Shown piece by piece: positions 46,910 through 57,843 of a stretch of DNA of 64,000 nt. The notes beneath the pieces were generated by a model. The model searched no databases. It saw only the letters and a list, made by a program, of their open reading frames with translations, and had not been told where the DNA came from. Origin of the DNA: Scylla paramamosain (Eukaryota; Arthropoda; Malacostraca; Decapoda; Portunidae); contig NW_026973751.1 of assembly GCF_035594125.1 (NCBI RefSeq), positions 307,501-371,500 on the forward strand. Reading direction: 5' to 3'. How positions within the stretch are numbered: the stretch's first letter is position 1; every line of letters starts with the position of its first letter. Made by a program: the position numbers and the translations under genes.

Positions 46910-47460
46910 TTCTCCTCCTCCTCCTCCTCTTCCCTCTCCTCCTCCTCCTCCTCCTCCTCCTCCCCTTCCCCTTCTCGCCTCGTCTCGTCACACCACACAA
47001 CACCGCACACCACCACCAACATCCTAAACTTATCTACCCTCCCCCTCCTCCTCCTCCTCCTCCTCCTCCTCCTCCTCCTCCTCCCCAAATATCCCTACAC
47101 GGCTCCATCTTCCTCTAAGCTTGAACACCTGACTTCTCCTCCCCCTCTCCGCAAATTACTCCTCCTCCTCCTTCTCCTCCTCCTCCCCACCGTATTTTCC
47201 TCTTTTTCTCCTCTTCCTTTGCTCTCCGTGCTATATTCTCCATCTCGTTTTCTCCTCCTCCTCCTCCTCCTCCTCTTCTTCCTCTTCTCCTTGAGTTCTC
47301 ATCTTGTATCGTTTCCCTCCTCCTCCTCCTCCTAATTCATATCCTGCTCCTCCTTCTCACCACCACCTCTTCCTTTCTCCTCCTATCTTCTTACTCCTCT
47401 CTAACTTTGTCCTCTTCCTCCTCCTCCTCCTTTTCCTTCTGGAGCAGCAGTTAAGAATCA
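46910..47460. repeat. (CTC)n-rich pyrimidine region
   Basis: Several CTC runs (46913-46965, 47045-47085, 47250-47280, 47320-47335) in C/T-rich sequence. No gene. Confidence 0.88.
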
Positions 47461-47700
47461 CCACATCACCATCATCACCACTATCAGTCATCACCACTAC
47501 CAATCATCACCACCATCACCATTCCACCATCACCCGTCACCATACCTGATCACTACCACCATCACTACCACAACCAGTCACCATCATCACCACTACGAGT
47601 CCCTATATCACCACTACTATCTGTCATCACATCAACACCACATCACCACCACCACCACCACCACTCATCACCAGTCACCACCATCACCACCACCACTTAG
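47461..47700. repeat. (CAC/ATC)n region
   Basis: ACCATCACC-type triplets throughout; low complexity, no supported gene. Confidence 0.88.
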
Positions 47701-47761
47701 AGGCGCCGCTGGACACACCGTGCATCACACAATTATCAAACGCTCTCAACACTTCTTCCAT

Positions 47762-47764
<3 letters not shown>

Positions 47765-47809
<45 letters not shown>
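47765..47809. repeat. (CA)n
   Basis: About 22 units. Confidence 0.96.
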
Positions 47810-47813
<4 letters not shown>

Positions 47814-48082
47814 TCCTGACAAGAGCTTCTGTACATTACAAGCGCCCCAGCCGTCCATCACTCCGACCCCCCACGCCCCCCCCACTCCCAAGGGTTAAAA
47901 ACTCACTACTGCCACTCGCTTCTCACCGCTGTGCCTCGCCTCTCACTCGCTCTAAAGACGTGACGGTTCGGTGCTAAGATGGCTATATAGACTTTCTCAC
48001 CGCCCCCCCATGCTGCGCCACCGTCACTCGAAGTACAGTATGCGTCACAATGAGGAATTAAACTACACTATGAATTAAACTA

Positions 48083-48086
<4 letters not shown>

Positions 48087-48143
<57 letters not shown>
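48087..48143. repeat. (CT)n
   Basis: Lies in the first unit of the CACGTCACAAA tandem repeat. Confidence 0.96.
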
Positions 48144-48147
<4 letters not shown>

Positions 48148-48162
48148 CACGCTAATCTTACG

Positions 48163-48198
48163 TAACCTAACCTAACCTAACCTAACCTAACCTAACCT
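48163..48198. repeat. Interstitial telomere-type (CCTAA)n
   Basis: Seven consecutive CCTAA units, the complement of the arthropod telomere repeat TTAGG. Internal to the sequence, not a chromosome end. Confidence 0.92.
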
Positions 48199-48609
48199 CA
48201 TCTACTCTGACACCACACGTCACAAATTAAGAAAAACTAACACCACGTGACTGGCACTCTCACTCCTCATCAACTTTTCAACGCTCTTACTCTCCTCTCA
48301 CTCACCTTAGACATGTGACGTTAATAAAGTTGATGAAGCAGACCTAAACGTACCTCCGCACAGCGTCACACTCACGCACGCACTCACTCTCACACCACAC
48401 GTCACAAAATACGAAAATTTTAAGCCACGCAATCGACGCTCATTACCTCACTCAATTTCTCTACACACTCACTCTGCTCTCACTCACCTTAGTAACATGA
48501 AGCTGCTACAGGTGATGCAACACACCTTCACGCACCTCTGCACGCCGTCACGCTCACGCACAGTCACTTTACGCGTCACAAAATGGAATAAACGCAAGCA
48601 ACATCACTC

Positions 48610-48740
48610 GCCTCCTGTGCCCGCGGCCGCACTCAGTAATCGGTGCGTCACGTGACCCTGCGCGCGTGGCTGTCCTAATGAGCACAGGTGAGCGCTAAAC
48701 ACACAGCACTCGTGGTGATGGGACAGGTAAGCGCACTGCA
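48610..48740. promoter_or_regulatory. CpG-rich segment with E-box palindrome
   Basis: Contains CCCGCGGCCGC, the palindrome GTCACGTGAC at 48647-48656 (extended CACGTG E-box), GCGCGCG, and a CAGGTGAG donor-like word. It is a plausible promoter for either strand, but no confirmed first exon is nearby. Confidence 0.35.
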
Positions 48741-48849
48741 ATAGATCGATGACAATGCGTGTGTGTTGATGTGTTGTCTTGTTTTACTTCCTGGATTAAA
48801 TATTACCGTTGGTTTTGTTATCGTTATTATTCTTTGATGACTTGTACCG

Positions 48850-49310
48850 CTGGTTCTCCCTCCCTCGTCCCCTCGTTCACTCCTTCCCTCTTTCATTGTT
48901 TTATTCATTTTCCACGTGTTAGGTCACATTTTCTCCTCTTCCACTCATATTTTCCTCCATCCTTAAGTCTGCTCCTTCTTTCCTCCCTCCCCGTTCCCTC
49001 CACCTGAGCTTCCTTCCTCTTCCTTCTCTCCACCTATCCTTCCTTCCTTCCCTCCTTCCCTCCACCTCCCCAATAGTTTCGTTAATTTTTCACGTGGTAT
49101 TTAAAAATTTCCTCTCTCCCTCTGATGTTTCCCTCCTCCTCTCCACCTGTTCCTCCCGCCCCCCCTCCTTCCCTCCACCTATCCCTTCCTCCCTCCCTTC
49201 TTTCCTCCACTTTTCTCATTGTTTTGTTAACTATCCATGTGGTATTTTGATAACGTCCTCTTACTCTTCCTCCTCCCTCCTTCCCTCCACCTATACCTCC
49301 CTCCTTCCTC
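48850..49310. repeat. Pyrimidine-rich tandem repeat, three units of about 150-175 bp
   Basis: A word like cattgttttgttaa followed by ccacgtggta starts units at about 48893, 49068 and 49214, each followed by long C/T-rich ccttcctccctccac runs. The LTR element begins directly after the third unit. Confidence 0.8.
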
Positions 49311-49315
49311 CTTTT

Positions 49316-49553
49316 TGTAGGTTAATGATATGAGGTGTTCAGGTACCAGTCATTTATTTCCTTTGTTAAATACTAACCGGCATCTCACATTCCCGCGTGC
49401 CCCCTCGCGAGGGCCACTCAATCAGTCTGTCCCCATACTTGCCTCTGTAGGGGTACGCTCCACTGGATTTCTCTTATTAAAGGACCTTAAAGTTATACTC
49501 ACGTCTTTCCATCGTCCCCACCCTACGCTAAGGACTTGGATAGACAACCTACA
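49316..49553 (+). repeat. 5' LTR
   Basis: 238 bp, begins TGTAGGTTAATGATATGAGG and ends GATAGACAACCTACA. Aligns end to end with 50977-51222. Confidence 0.92.
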
Positions 49554-49571
49554 TGGCGCAGTGACGTGGAA
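49554..49571 (+). promoter_or_regulatory. Putative primer-binding site
   Basis: TGGCGCAGTGACGTGG starts directly after the 5' LTR with the TGG that pairs with a tRNA CCA end. The tRNA species cannot be named by eye. Confidence 0.65.
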
Positions 49572-50001
49572 GAGACCCGTGGACGACCTACAAAGGGGAA
49601 ATTACAAGTAGCCTGCGGCGGTAACCGGTTCCCTCTAAGGACGCTACCTTGCCCCGCCGCTACTCAGCTATCAACTCAGTGCTTTTACGTGTGTTTGTGC
49701 AGTGCTTTGTGGTGTTGGTAGTAACGTTGGAAGACGCCACTACCAGAGGGTAGGCTTCGGTTGGGCATATCACGGAGGACAGCGCGATACAAGGTCCTCT
49801 CGCTACGGAGTCACAGAGGACACTGCGCGCGTCTAGCCTCGCCGCATGCCCCTCCCTCCCTCCCCTCCCCCCCCTCACCACAGAACTGACAGCTGCTACG
49901 CTAGCTTTTGTTGCACCCTCCACCACCACCACTGCCCGCTACACCTCTGCACTTGATCGCACACGTACATAGCACGCATATTACAGACTCACGTGCTTAC
50001 G

Positions 50002-50994
50002 ATGCCACACGGGAGGAAGAAAGCCGAACATCGGGGACGAGAAGAGACAGCAGAACATGGCACGTCGTCCTCCCCTGAGCCCTACACCTTCCTGGCTGGC
50101 GCGTCTTCCCATCTCACACATGCCCAGCCATCGCCCGACCAGCAACATTCACCGATGGACTTTTACGCCTTCCTTACGTACATGAAGGAGAGAGACGATG
50201 CGGGGCGTGTCGAGCGTGAAGAAGAAGCAGCACGTTACCGGGCAGAACTGGCGGAGCAGAAACGGGAGGATGCAGCACGATTCGAGGCCTTGTTGTCAAG
50301 ATTGGCCCCGCCACCTGCCTCCTCACCTGCCCCCACGCCTGGACACCCTCCATCTGTCTCATCACATCCACCTCAGGCGCCCGTGTCGTCGAGCCCTGCA
50401 GGAACACCACCAGCACCTAAGGCGACTGCTCAACCTCCACCAGTTCTCTCTACTGACGTCACGTTTCAGTACTTCAGGGAGTGGAGGCGACGCTGGGCTG
50501 ACTACGCCACAATGGTTGATTTGGCCAAGTTACCACAACCCAAGCAGCTAATACAACTCAGGATGTGCCTCTCCCTCGAAACTCAACGAGTGCTAGAGCA
50601 CACGCTGTTGTTGCCCCCGGACTCAACATCTTCCGTCGACGAAGTCCTCAACACTCTCCAACAGCACTTTAAGGACTCAAGTAACGAGGCTCTACGTCGA
50701 CGAGCTTTCACAAGCTGTAAGCAGGCGCCTGGTGAGACTTTTGCAAACTTCTTCGTGAGGCTTAAAGGTCTCTCGGAGGAGATCGACGTTTGCAAGGCCA
50801 ACGACAACGACTGTCAGGAGGCCTGGATCAAACACGGCATCCTAACTGGTGTTAGCGACGAGGAGCTCGTACAGAAGATCGTCGCCCTTGATGCCTCCTC
50901 CACCCTCTTAGACGTCGTCACGTTATGTCGTGCCTATGAAGCCACCAGATCCATGAGCGTGAAGGGGAGAGGGAGATGTAGGTTAATGATATGA
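50002..50994 (+). CDS. Retrotransposon gag-like protein
   Basis: 330 residues from ATG 50002 (MPHGRKKAEHRG); the frame also extends upstream through a GTG. The N-terminal half is charged, with a coiled-coil-like run (EREEEAARYRAELAEQKRED), then a Pro/Ser linker (residues about 105-150). The C-terminal half is a typical gag capsid-like helical domain: TFQYFREWRRRWADYATM, then LIQLRMCLSLETQRVLEHTL, then GETFANFFVRLKGLSEEID and LDVVTLCRAYEATRSMS. The zinc knuckle normally found after this point is missing. Translation enters the 3' LTR and stops there (RCRLMI). Confidence 0.85.
   Translation: MPHGRKKAEHRGREETAEHGTSSSPEPYTFLAGASSHLTHAQPSPDQQHSPMDFYAFLTYMKERDDAGRVEREEEAARYRAELAEQKREDAARFEALLSRLAPPPASSPAPTPGHPPSVSSHPPQAPVSSSPAGTPPAPKATAQPPPVLSTDVTFQYFREWRRRWADYATMVDLAKLPQPKQLIQLRMCLSLETQRVLEHTLLLPPDSTSSVDEVLNTLQQHFKDSSNEALRRRAFTSCKQAPGETFANFFVRLKGLSEEIDVCKANDNDCQEAWIKHGILTGVSDEELVQKIVALDASSTLLDVVTLCRAYEATRSMSVKGRGRCRLMI
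50961..50976 (+). promoter_or_regulatory. Polypurine tract
   Basis: GAAGGGGAGAGGGAGA immediately precedes the 3' LTR, as needed for plus-strand priming. It is also read as the last gag codons. Confidence 0.8.
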
Positions 50995-51222
50995 GGTGTT
51001 CAGGTACCAATGTCATTTATTTCCTTTGTTAAATACTAACCGGCATCTCACATTCCCGCGTGCCCCCTCGCGTCTCGCGAGGGCCACTCAATCAGTCTGT
51101 CCCCGTACTTGCCTCTGTAGGGGTACGCTCCACTGGATTTCTCTTATTAAAGGACCTTAAGTTATACTCACGTCTTTCCATCGTCCCCACCCTACGCTAA
51201 GGACTTGGATAGACAACCTACA
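50977..51222 (+). repeat. 3' LTR
   Basis: 246 bp. Differs from the 5' LTR by an added AT, an added TCTCGCG, one A/G change and one fewer A. Confidence 0.92.
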
Positions 51223-51518
51223 AATATGACATGGCTTATTGCGCCCAAAGCACCCTGAGATGAATATGATGATGACGATGATGACGATGATGACGATAGC
51301 AATAAAAACCGTCAAATGTTCGCCCCACACAAGCAGCGCCGTCCATCTCCTCACCTTCCTGTCAGCCAGAATATCTTCCCTCAACTTTCCGTGCTTTCCG
51401 TAATCCAAGCTTCCCTGCCGTGTCTGTCTTTCCATCTTATGCATAATATTATTCTCCTCATTTCTCTCCCAGGGCTTTTTTTTTGCCCCACAGCACTCCT
51501 GCCGGGCTGCGGGGTTCT

Positions 51519-52050
51519 GGTCCTTAACTTCAATAAGATACACGTGATGTTTTGCCCTCACATTCCCGCTGGCCTTGAGGTGTGTCAAGGTGAAATTTTA
51601 TATGATCATTCCTCGTTTAATCACACCTGTATTATGTTACTGCTATTGATTAAAACAGATAGGTGCAGTATGCTATTTTTATATGCCTAACTACCTTAAT
51701 CAAATTTGCAAAGGTGTAATTTTAAGTGACTCCTCTTTGCTCGACGAGGGAAGGTATCTTGAGCATATTAGCCGTACTCCTGTATTACTGTATTATATAA
51801 CTGTCCTTAACTTCAATAGGACAGGTGTGATGTATTACCAATATATTACCTTTATATGTCTATTCGCCTAAATTAAAAGTGTAAAGGTTTAATTTCTAGT
51901 GCATCTTAAATCTGTTTCGCCATATTCCATTATTCCATTATATTACTCTCCTTAATTTCAATAGGACAGGTGTCATACATTACCTTTATGAAGCTGCCCA
52001 TCTTAATTACAACCTGTGCAAGATGTAATTTCAAGTGGTCGTCCTTTGCT
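51519..52050. repeat. Degenerate satellite-like repeat of about 145 bp
   Basis: ccttaacttcaataggacagg starts units at 51522 (variant), 51804 and 51950, each followed by tatgcc/tctattcgcc and gtgtaa-ttaagtg words; a weaker unit begins at about 51660. No gene. Confidence 0.75.
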
Positions 52051-52971
52051 TACTGACAGAACACAAACCATCTGTCCTTCCCATCACATTACTATTACAA
52101 GCAAGACTATTAATCCTGCAGCCAGACTGAACTTAATCCTTACTGGTAAACTTGCTAGACTTAATGAGAGAAAAAGAGTTTATTACATCAAATGACATTA
52201 CATCACAGACAAAGAGAGCATTATCTTAAGTCTGTTTTCCCACTAAAACACTTATGTCCTGGTATTTAATTTACGGGGATAACACAACAACGCACCTGTC
52301 TGTACCACCACTTGACTTAAACACACAAGAATAACATTAGCTCTCCACTCCTCGTTCAGTATTTCACCATTTTTAGTCAAGTTGGTGTATTTAATATCAC
52401 ACCCCTACCTCTCCTGAATTCAAATAATGATACTGTTTACGGGGACTTTACGTTCTTTCTTTTCATAATTATCAGTAAGGCACAATAACAGCACTAATTC
52501 TAACTAACGAGGTGGTCAAGACAAGATGTGGGAGGCATTTAACTTCAGTACCTGGTTAGATGAAGCCGTCATCCTCACTCATTTCACACTACGGAGACTC
52601 ATTCAGCATATCAAATCTCTTACAATATTTATCTTTGTATCTGAGAATTCCTTGATTATCTTGTCGTGAAGTGCTGGCGTTGTTTTCTTATTCTCTTTTT
52701 GTCTGGTATCGTGTTCTTTATAAACTTCCATCTGTGTTAACAAGAAGGTGAGGGGAGAAGAAGAGCGGAGGGAAGAGGAGAGATGATGATAAGAGAAACG
52801 CACACCTACGTATAACCTTCTATATTTGTTAATTCCTCTTCCATTTTTTGTATAATCCCTATCCTTAATTTACTGTATCAATAAGGGAGGTGATAAAAAC
52901 ACCACCACCACCATCACCGCCTCTTAGTTACCTGTTGTCACATACCATTAAGACTCCATATACTCGTACCC

Positions 52972-53013
<42 letters not shown>

Positions 53014-53334
53014 ATGACTGGTAATTGAGAATTGAGGCTTTTGTTGTATGGATGTGTTTGGGGGGAGGTGATATAGTGTGTGTGTGTGTGTGTGTAAGTA
53101 TGACGCGCTGTAAGTTAATATCCTTTATAAAGAGGAACTGCACACACTTAAACCGTGAAAACATGAAATGTAACATACTTAGATGGTGCAGAATAATACT
53201 TACAAAGTCACGCCATTTCTTATACTGTAAAATATACTTAAACAGAAGAACATACGGTGGAAACAACACGTATAAAAGTAATGCAAATACTTCAACTGTC
53301 ACGAAAATACGTATATGTTAATAACAATACTTTT

Positions 53335-53337
<3 letters not shown>
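52051..53337. other. Gene-free stretch
   Basis: AT-rich, with (CT)n at 52977-53011; nothing else supported. Confidence 0.5.

Positions 53338-53384
<47 letters not shown>
53338..53384. repeat. (CA)n, left flank of the CR1/L2-like element
   Basis: Ends exactly where RT homology starts. Confidence 0.95.
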
Positions 53385-54717
<1,333 letters not shown>

Positions 54718-54807
54718 TCTTCGTGTCACCCTCCTCCACGCCCCGGACGTCGTTTCCTCCCATTCTTATATTCTGGATGACCATGCACAGGAGAGGCAGA
54801 CACTTAC

Positions 54808-54957
54808 CTGTAGTGAGCACGGGTGTTGAGGATGAAGCTGGGAGGCCTGGATCATATCGTCCAGGGTGTCGTTCAAGGTGTCTAAGCTGTCCTCGCTGTC
54901 CTCCTCCTCCTTACCAGGGCTTTCCTTGTTGTCAGAGGTGGGTTCAGGCTCTGAGGG
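54808..54957 (-). CDS. Candidate exon of an unidentified acidic protein (downstream exon)
   Basis: On the minus strand an acceptor TTATCTCAG precedes 54957 and a consensus GTAAGTG donor follows 54808. The 150-bp exon is in phase 0 at both ends, which fits the phase-0 end of the upstream exon at 55151-55341. The 50 residues are acidic, beginning PSEPEPTSDNKESPGKEEED and ending QLHPQHPCSLQ, with a possible amphipathic stretch LDTLNDTLDDMIQASQ. This is low-complexity disordered sequence, so the family cannot be named. Downstream exons must lie further left, beyond the CR1-like element at 53385-54539. Confidence 0.6.
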
Positions 54958-55150
54958 CTGAGATAACACTTTCATAGCTTCTGACCAAGCTCTTCACTGA
55001 CTGTGCATTAACATCCTTTTAAATGAGTATATTCCAGTCATCCAACCAGGCAATTTCCTTCAGTATAAGGCAAAGTCATAATAGCCAATGGGCTAATAAG
55101 TAATCTATTATCTCCTAATGGTAATATCTATTGCAAAATAGACAACTCAC

Positions 55151-55341
55151 CTTCCAGACAGTTTCCCCAGTCTCAGAGCAGTTCAGTCCAACAAATTTCA
55201 AGGCTTCATCAAGGTTGAAGTCAAGATTGAAGTCTGGTACTGTCTCATTGAGGGTGAAGGACGGAGAGTTAAGAGGAGACACAGAGTCAAGGATCACGTC
55301 TCCTCCGCTGATGTTTTTCTTAGGAGACAGTAAATGCTCAC
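55151..55341 (-). CDS. Candidate exon of an unidentified acidic protein (upstream exon)
   Basis: On the minus strand the acceptor TTTGCTTGCAG precedes 55341 and a consensus GTGAGT donor follows 55151. The exon is 191 bp, starting after one base of a split codon and ending in phase 0. It reads GEHLLSPKKNISGGDVILDS, then Ser/Pro-rich sequence, a repeated NLDFNLD motif, and EALKFVGLNCSETGETVWK. The SP-rich and acidic composition suggests a regulatory or scaffold protein, but I do not recognise it. Splicing to 54957 preserves the frame, which supports both exons. Upstream exons are not visible to 64000. Confidence 0.62.
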
Positions 55342-55837
55342 CTGCAAGCAAAGGATGAACAGTAATTACACAAATACTGTCAACACTCTTTCTGTTATTC
55401 TTGTAACAAATTTGATGTACAAAGCTACAACCTATGATGCTGTGGTTTGTTTTTCTCATCACCAACTTGTGGGGGTCATCAGATAAACAATAACATATTG
55501 GTGCCTAAAACATTAAAGCTCTTATGATAAAATTTGATCCAAATATGCTTTAAAAATCTTACAATAAGAACTATTCATGAATAAATGATGAATATAGCTT
55601 GCCTGGTTTTCAACAACAGTTAATGCTTAAATATGTTATGTATATATACTAAAAAGAAAGCATACATGGTTTATGTATAGAAATAAACTGTAAAAACATA
55701 TATCACATGGCAACCATTACAACTACATAAAGGATATAATGTTCCCTTCATGTTCAGAGCAATTATAGTCATCCATGAAACCTCAACCAAAACACTCACA
55801 ATCTTCATCATTCAAAATAAAAACAAAATGTGTCTAT

Positions 55838-55880
<43 letters not shown>

Positions 55881-57110
55881 CACACACTACACATTATGTA
55901 AAGCAGTACACACCCTATATTTTCATCACAGCAGTAATTTCTCAGGACTCATAACTGTTCCTCAGTGTTACCAGTACCTCTAGTAATTTGTGATCCTTGA
56001 TGGTGGGTGGAGGGAGGCCTCCTGCCTGGCCAGGAAGCATTAGTGAGCCTCCTGCCACCCAGGTGTACCTGCCCTCTGTCCCCACTCCTTCAATGATCCC
56101 ATTATGATTAATGATTCCACTCTATGGCCACCACCAAGCCTAAATATTTTTCTTACTTGGAAAAGAAAAGCTCAAATCAATAAGCCTTCACTGAGCTACA
56201 GATCACCGTGGTCTAGATATATAACAGCCATTGGCAATTATTGCACAGTATACTGTAGCACACTACTGTACTTGCAGGGATAAAATAATATCCTTCAGTC
56301 TTGATATAAGCCAACTCTCAAAGTGCTACACCACAGCTACACAAGATATAACATTTTCCCAAAAATCTCTTGTCCTGTGTGTTGCTGCACTGCTGCCAAG
56401 AGTACACCACCTCACATGTGTGTCTTGTGAAGATAAGAAACCATGCTATCACTATACCATTAAATACTTACTCAGTCATAAGTCATAACAATGTGTGTGC
56501 AGCAGATTCCTCAATAACATTTCAAGGTTACTGACTACTGGCACAGTCCTTCATACAATGACACATACAAAAAGTTGCTAATGTAACCACAACAGGGTAC
56601 TTATCTATTCACTTCACTGTGTTGTGAAAAGCCCTTTGATTACAAGATTATAACAAGAAACTTGCTGGAGTATTACACAGATCACTATCTCACAGTTCTT
56701 GAGCCACCAAACGCCATGCGAGCACCACCATATGACCACTGTGTTACCACCACTACCACCGCTGTCACAACCACCATTGCAACTACACATGGGGAGGAGG
56801 GGCAGAGCCTCACACCAGACAGGTGGTGCCTGATCAGCCAACCTACCAATATGGCTGTGTACCCAACAGGAAACTTGGCCAAATGGTGTAACAAAGGCAC
56901 TCCTCCAAGCCTGGGGGCCACTACACTTTCATGGGGGGGAACAGGAGGAGACCTAATGAGGGGGGAGAAGGAATACCACGAAGGGTTGGATTCGCAAGGG
57001 TTGACTAACGCCAGCCGGATATCCCATCACATAATGCTGCTGCCAATATCCCGCTGCGATGCCCGAAATGCACCCCCTCCCAGCATGGGCGCCACCAGGC
57101 CAACCCCTAA
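55342..57110 (-). other. Presumed intron or upstream region of the minus-strand gene
   Basis: No exon recognised; one (CA)n tract. A 169-codon open frame at 56662-57171 runs into the Tigger end and has no family resemblance. Confidence 0.45.
55838..55888. repeat. (CA)n
   Basis: One CAAA interruption. Confidence 0.95.
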
Positions 57111-57112
57111 TA

Positions 57113-57843
57113 CAGTAAAATCCCTCTCATCCGGCATTCAAGTATCTGGCACATTTTTCCCCGAGCCTTAAAATCTATAAAAAAATCAATGTGTACTCAT
57201 AAAATTGATTAAAATTCCCGCGTGAGGCATACTTTGTCCCCTCGCCACCAGAGCACACTGCTTCGCACCACCTGTGGTCCACTGCACTGTGCTTACTCAG
57301 TGACTCAGTCCCGCATGTGCACTGTTTATCACCTGACGCCTTCATCATACCTAAAGTTGTAGAAAAGAGGAAGCGTGTTGTGCTTACACTTAAGCAGAAG
57401 GTAGAAATTTGTCGATGATTAGAGAGAGGTGAAAGCAGACAGCAACTAATGGCAGAATATGGTGTGGGCTCATCAACTATTTATGACATTAAATCCCAAA
57501 TGAAAAAGTTGCGGGATTACATGAAAGTCACCGACACCCCAAAGGCAGTGGAAAATCATCACACACTGCAGTATCATCATAATGAAATGATGGACAAAGT
57601 GTTATACGAGTGGTTCAGCTTGAAAAGATCAGAAGGAGTCACAATTACAGGCCCAATGCTACAACTGTGCTGGTGAGTGTGAGGTGGCAGCACGGGCGGT
57701 GACGCGTGGCACAGCGATCAGCTGATCTTTGTTATGGTAAGATGCGTGAGTGTAGGGTGGTGATTGTGGGCATAATTTCACTTCTATTCAAGTATCCGGC
57801 ATGTCAGCGGTCCCATTGATGCCAGATAAGAGGGATTTTACTG
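57113..57843 (+). mobile_element. Internally deleted Tigger/Jerky-like (pogo) DNA transposon
   Basis: TA at 57111-57112 and 57844-57845 flanks inverted repeats CAGTAAAATCCCTCTCATCC (left) and the complement of CAGTAAAATCCCTCTTATCT (right). A second shared word, TTCAAGTATCYGGCA, occurs inside each end. Only the N-terminal DNA-binding part of the transposase remains (731 bp in total). Confidence 0.87.
57359..57676 (+). pseudogene. Tigger/Jerky-like transposase N-terminus with stop
   Basis: The frame reads EKRKRVVLTLKQKVEICR, then TGA at 57416-57418, then LERGESRQQLMAEYGVGSST followed by IYDIKSQMKKLRDYM. This is the psq-type helix-turn-helix. The start of the CENP-B-type domain follows (DKVLYEWFSLKRSEGVTITG). 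The DDE core is absent. Confidence 0.85.

Larger units (their letters stand above)
48040..48600. repeat. Degenerate tandem repeat of about 180 bp with CACGTCACAAA motifs
   Basis: The word rCGTCACAA occurs at about 48046, 48221, 48404 and 48577, with recurring ctctcactcaccttag and cgcacctc/cgtcac blocks between. A CpG-rich segment follows. Periods are 175-183 bases; the first unit is interrupted by (CT)n and (CCTAA)n. Confidence 0.75.
49316..51222 (+). mobile_element. Gag-only LTR retrotransposon (TR-GAG type, Ty3/gypsy-like)
   Basis: Two near-identical direct repeats (TGTAGG...CCTACA) enclose a primer-binding-like site, a leader, a single gag gene and a purine tract. Protease, RT, RNase H and integrase are absent: gag runs directly into the purine tract. 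The LTRs differ only by one substitution and indels of 1, 2 and 7 bases, so the insertion is recent. The flanks (CTTTT and AATAT) show no matching target duplication. Confidence 0.88.

Noticed and set aside
48163..48198. True telomere
   Set aside because: Only seven units with unique sequence on both sides.
50002..50994. Domesticated host gag gene (Arc- or PNMA-like)
   Set aside because: Flanking LTRs, primer site and purine tract show it is still part of a recent element.
56662..57171. 169-codon plus-strand frame
   Set aside because: Runs into the inverted repeat of a Tigger-like element; Thr-rich, no recognisable domain.
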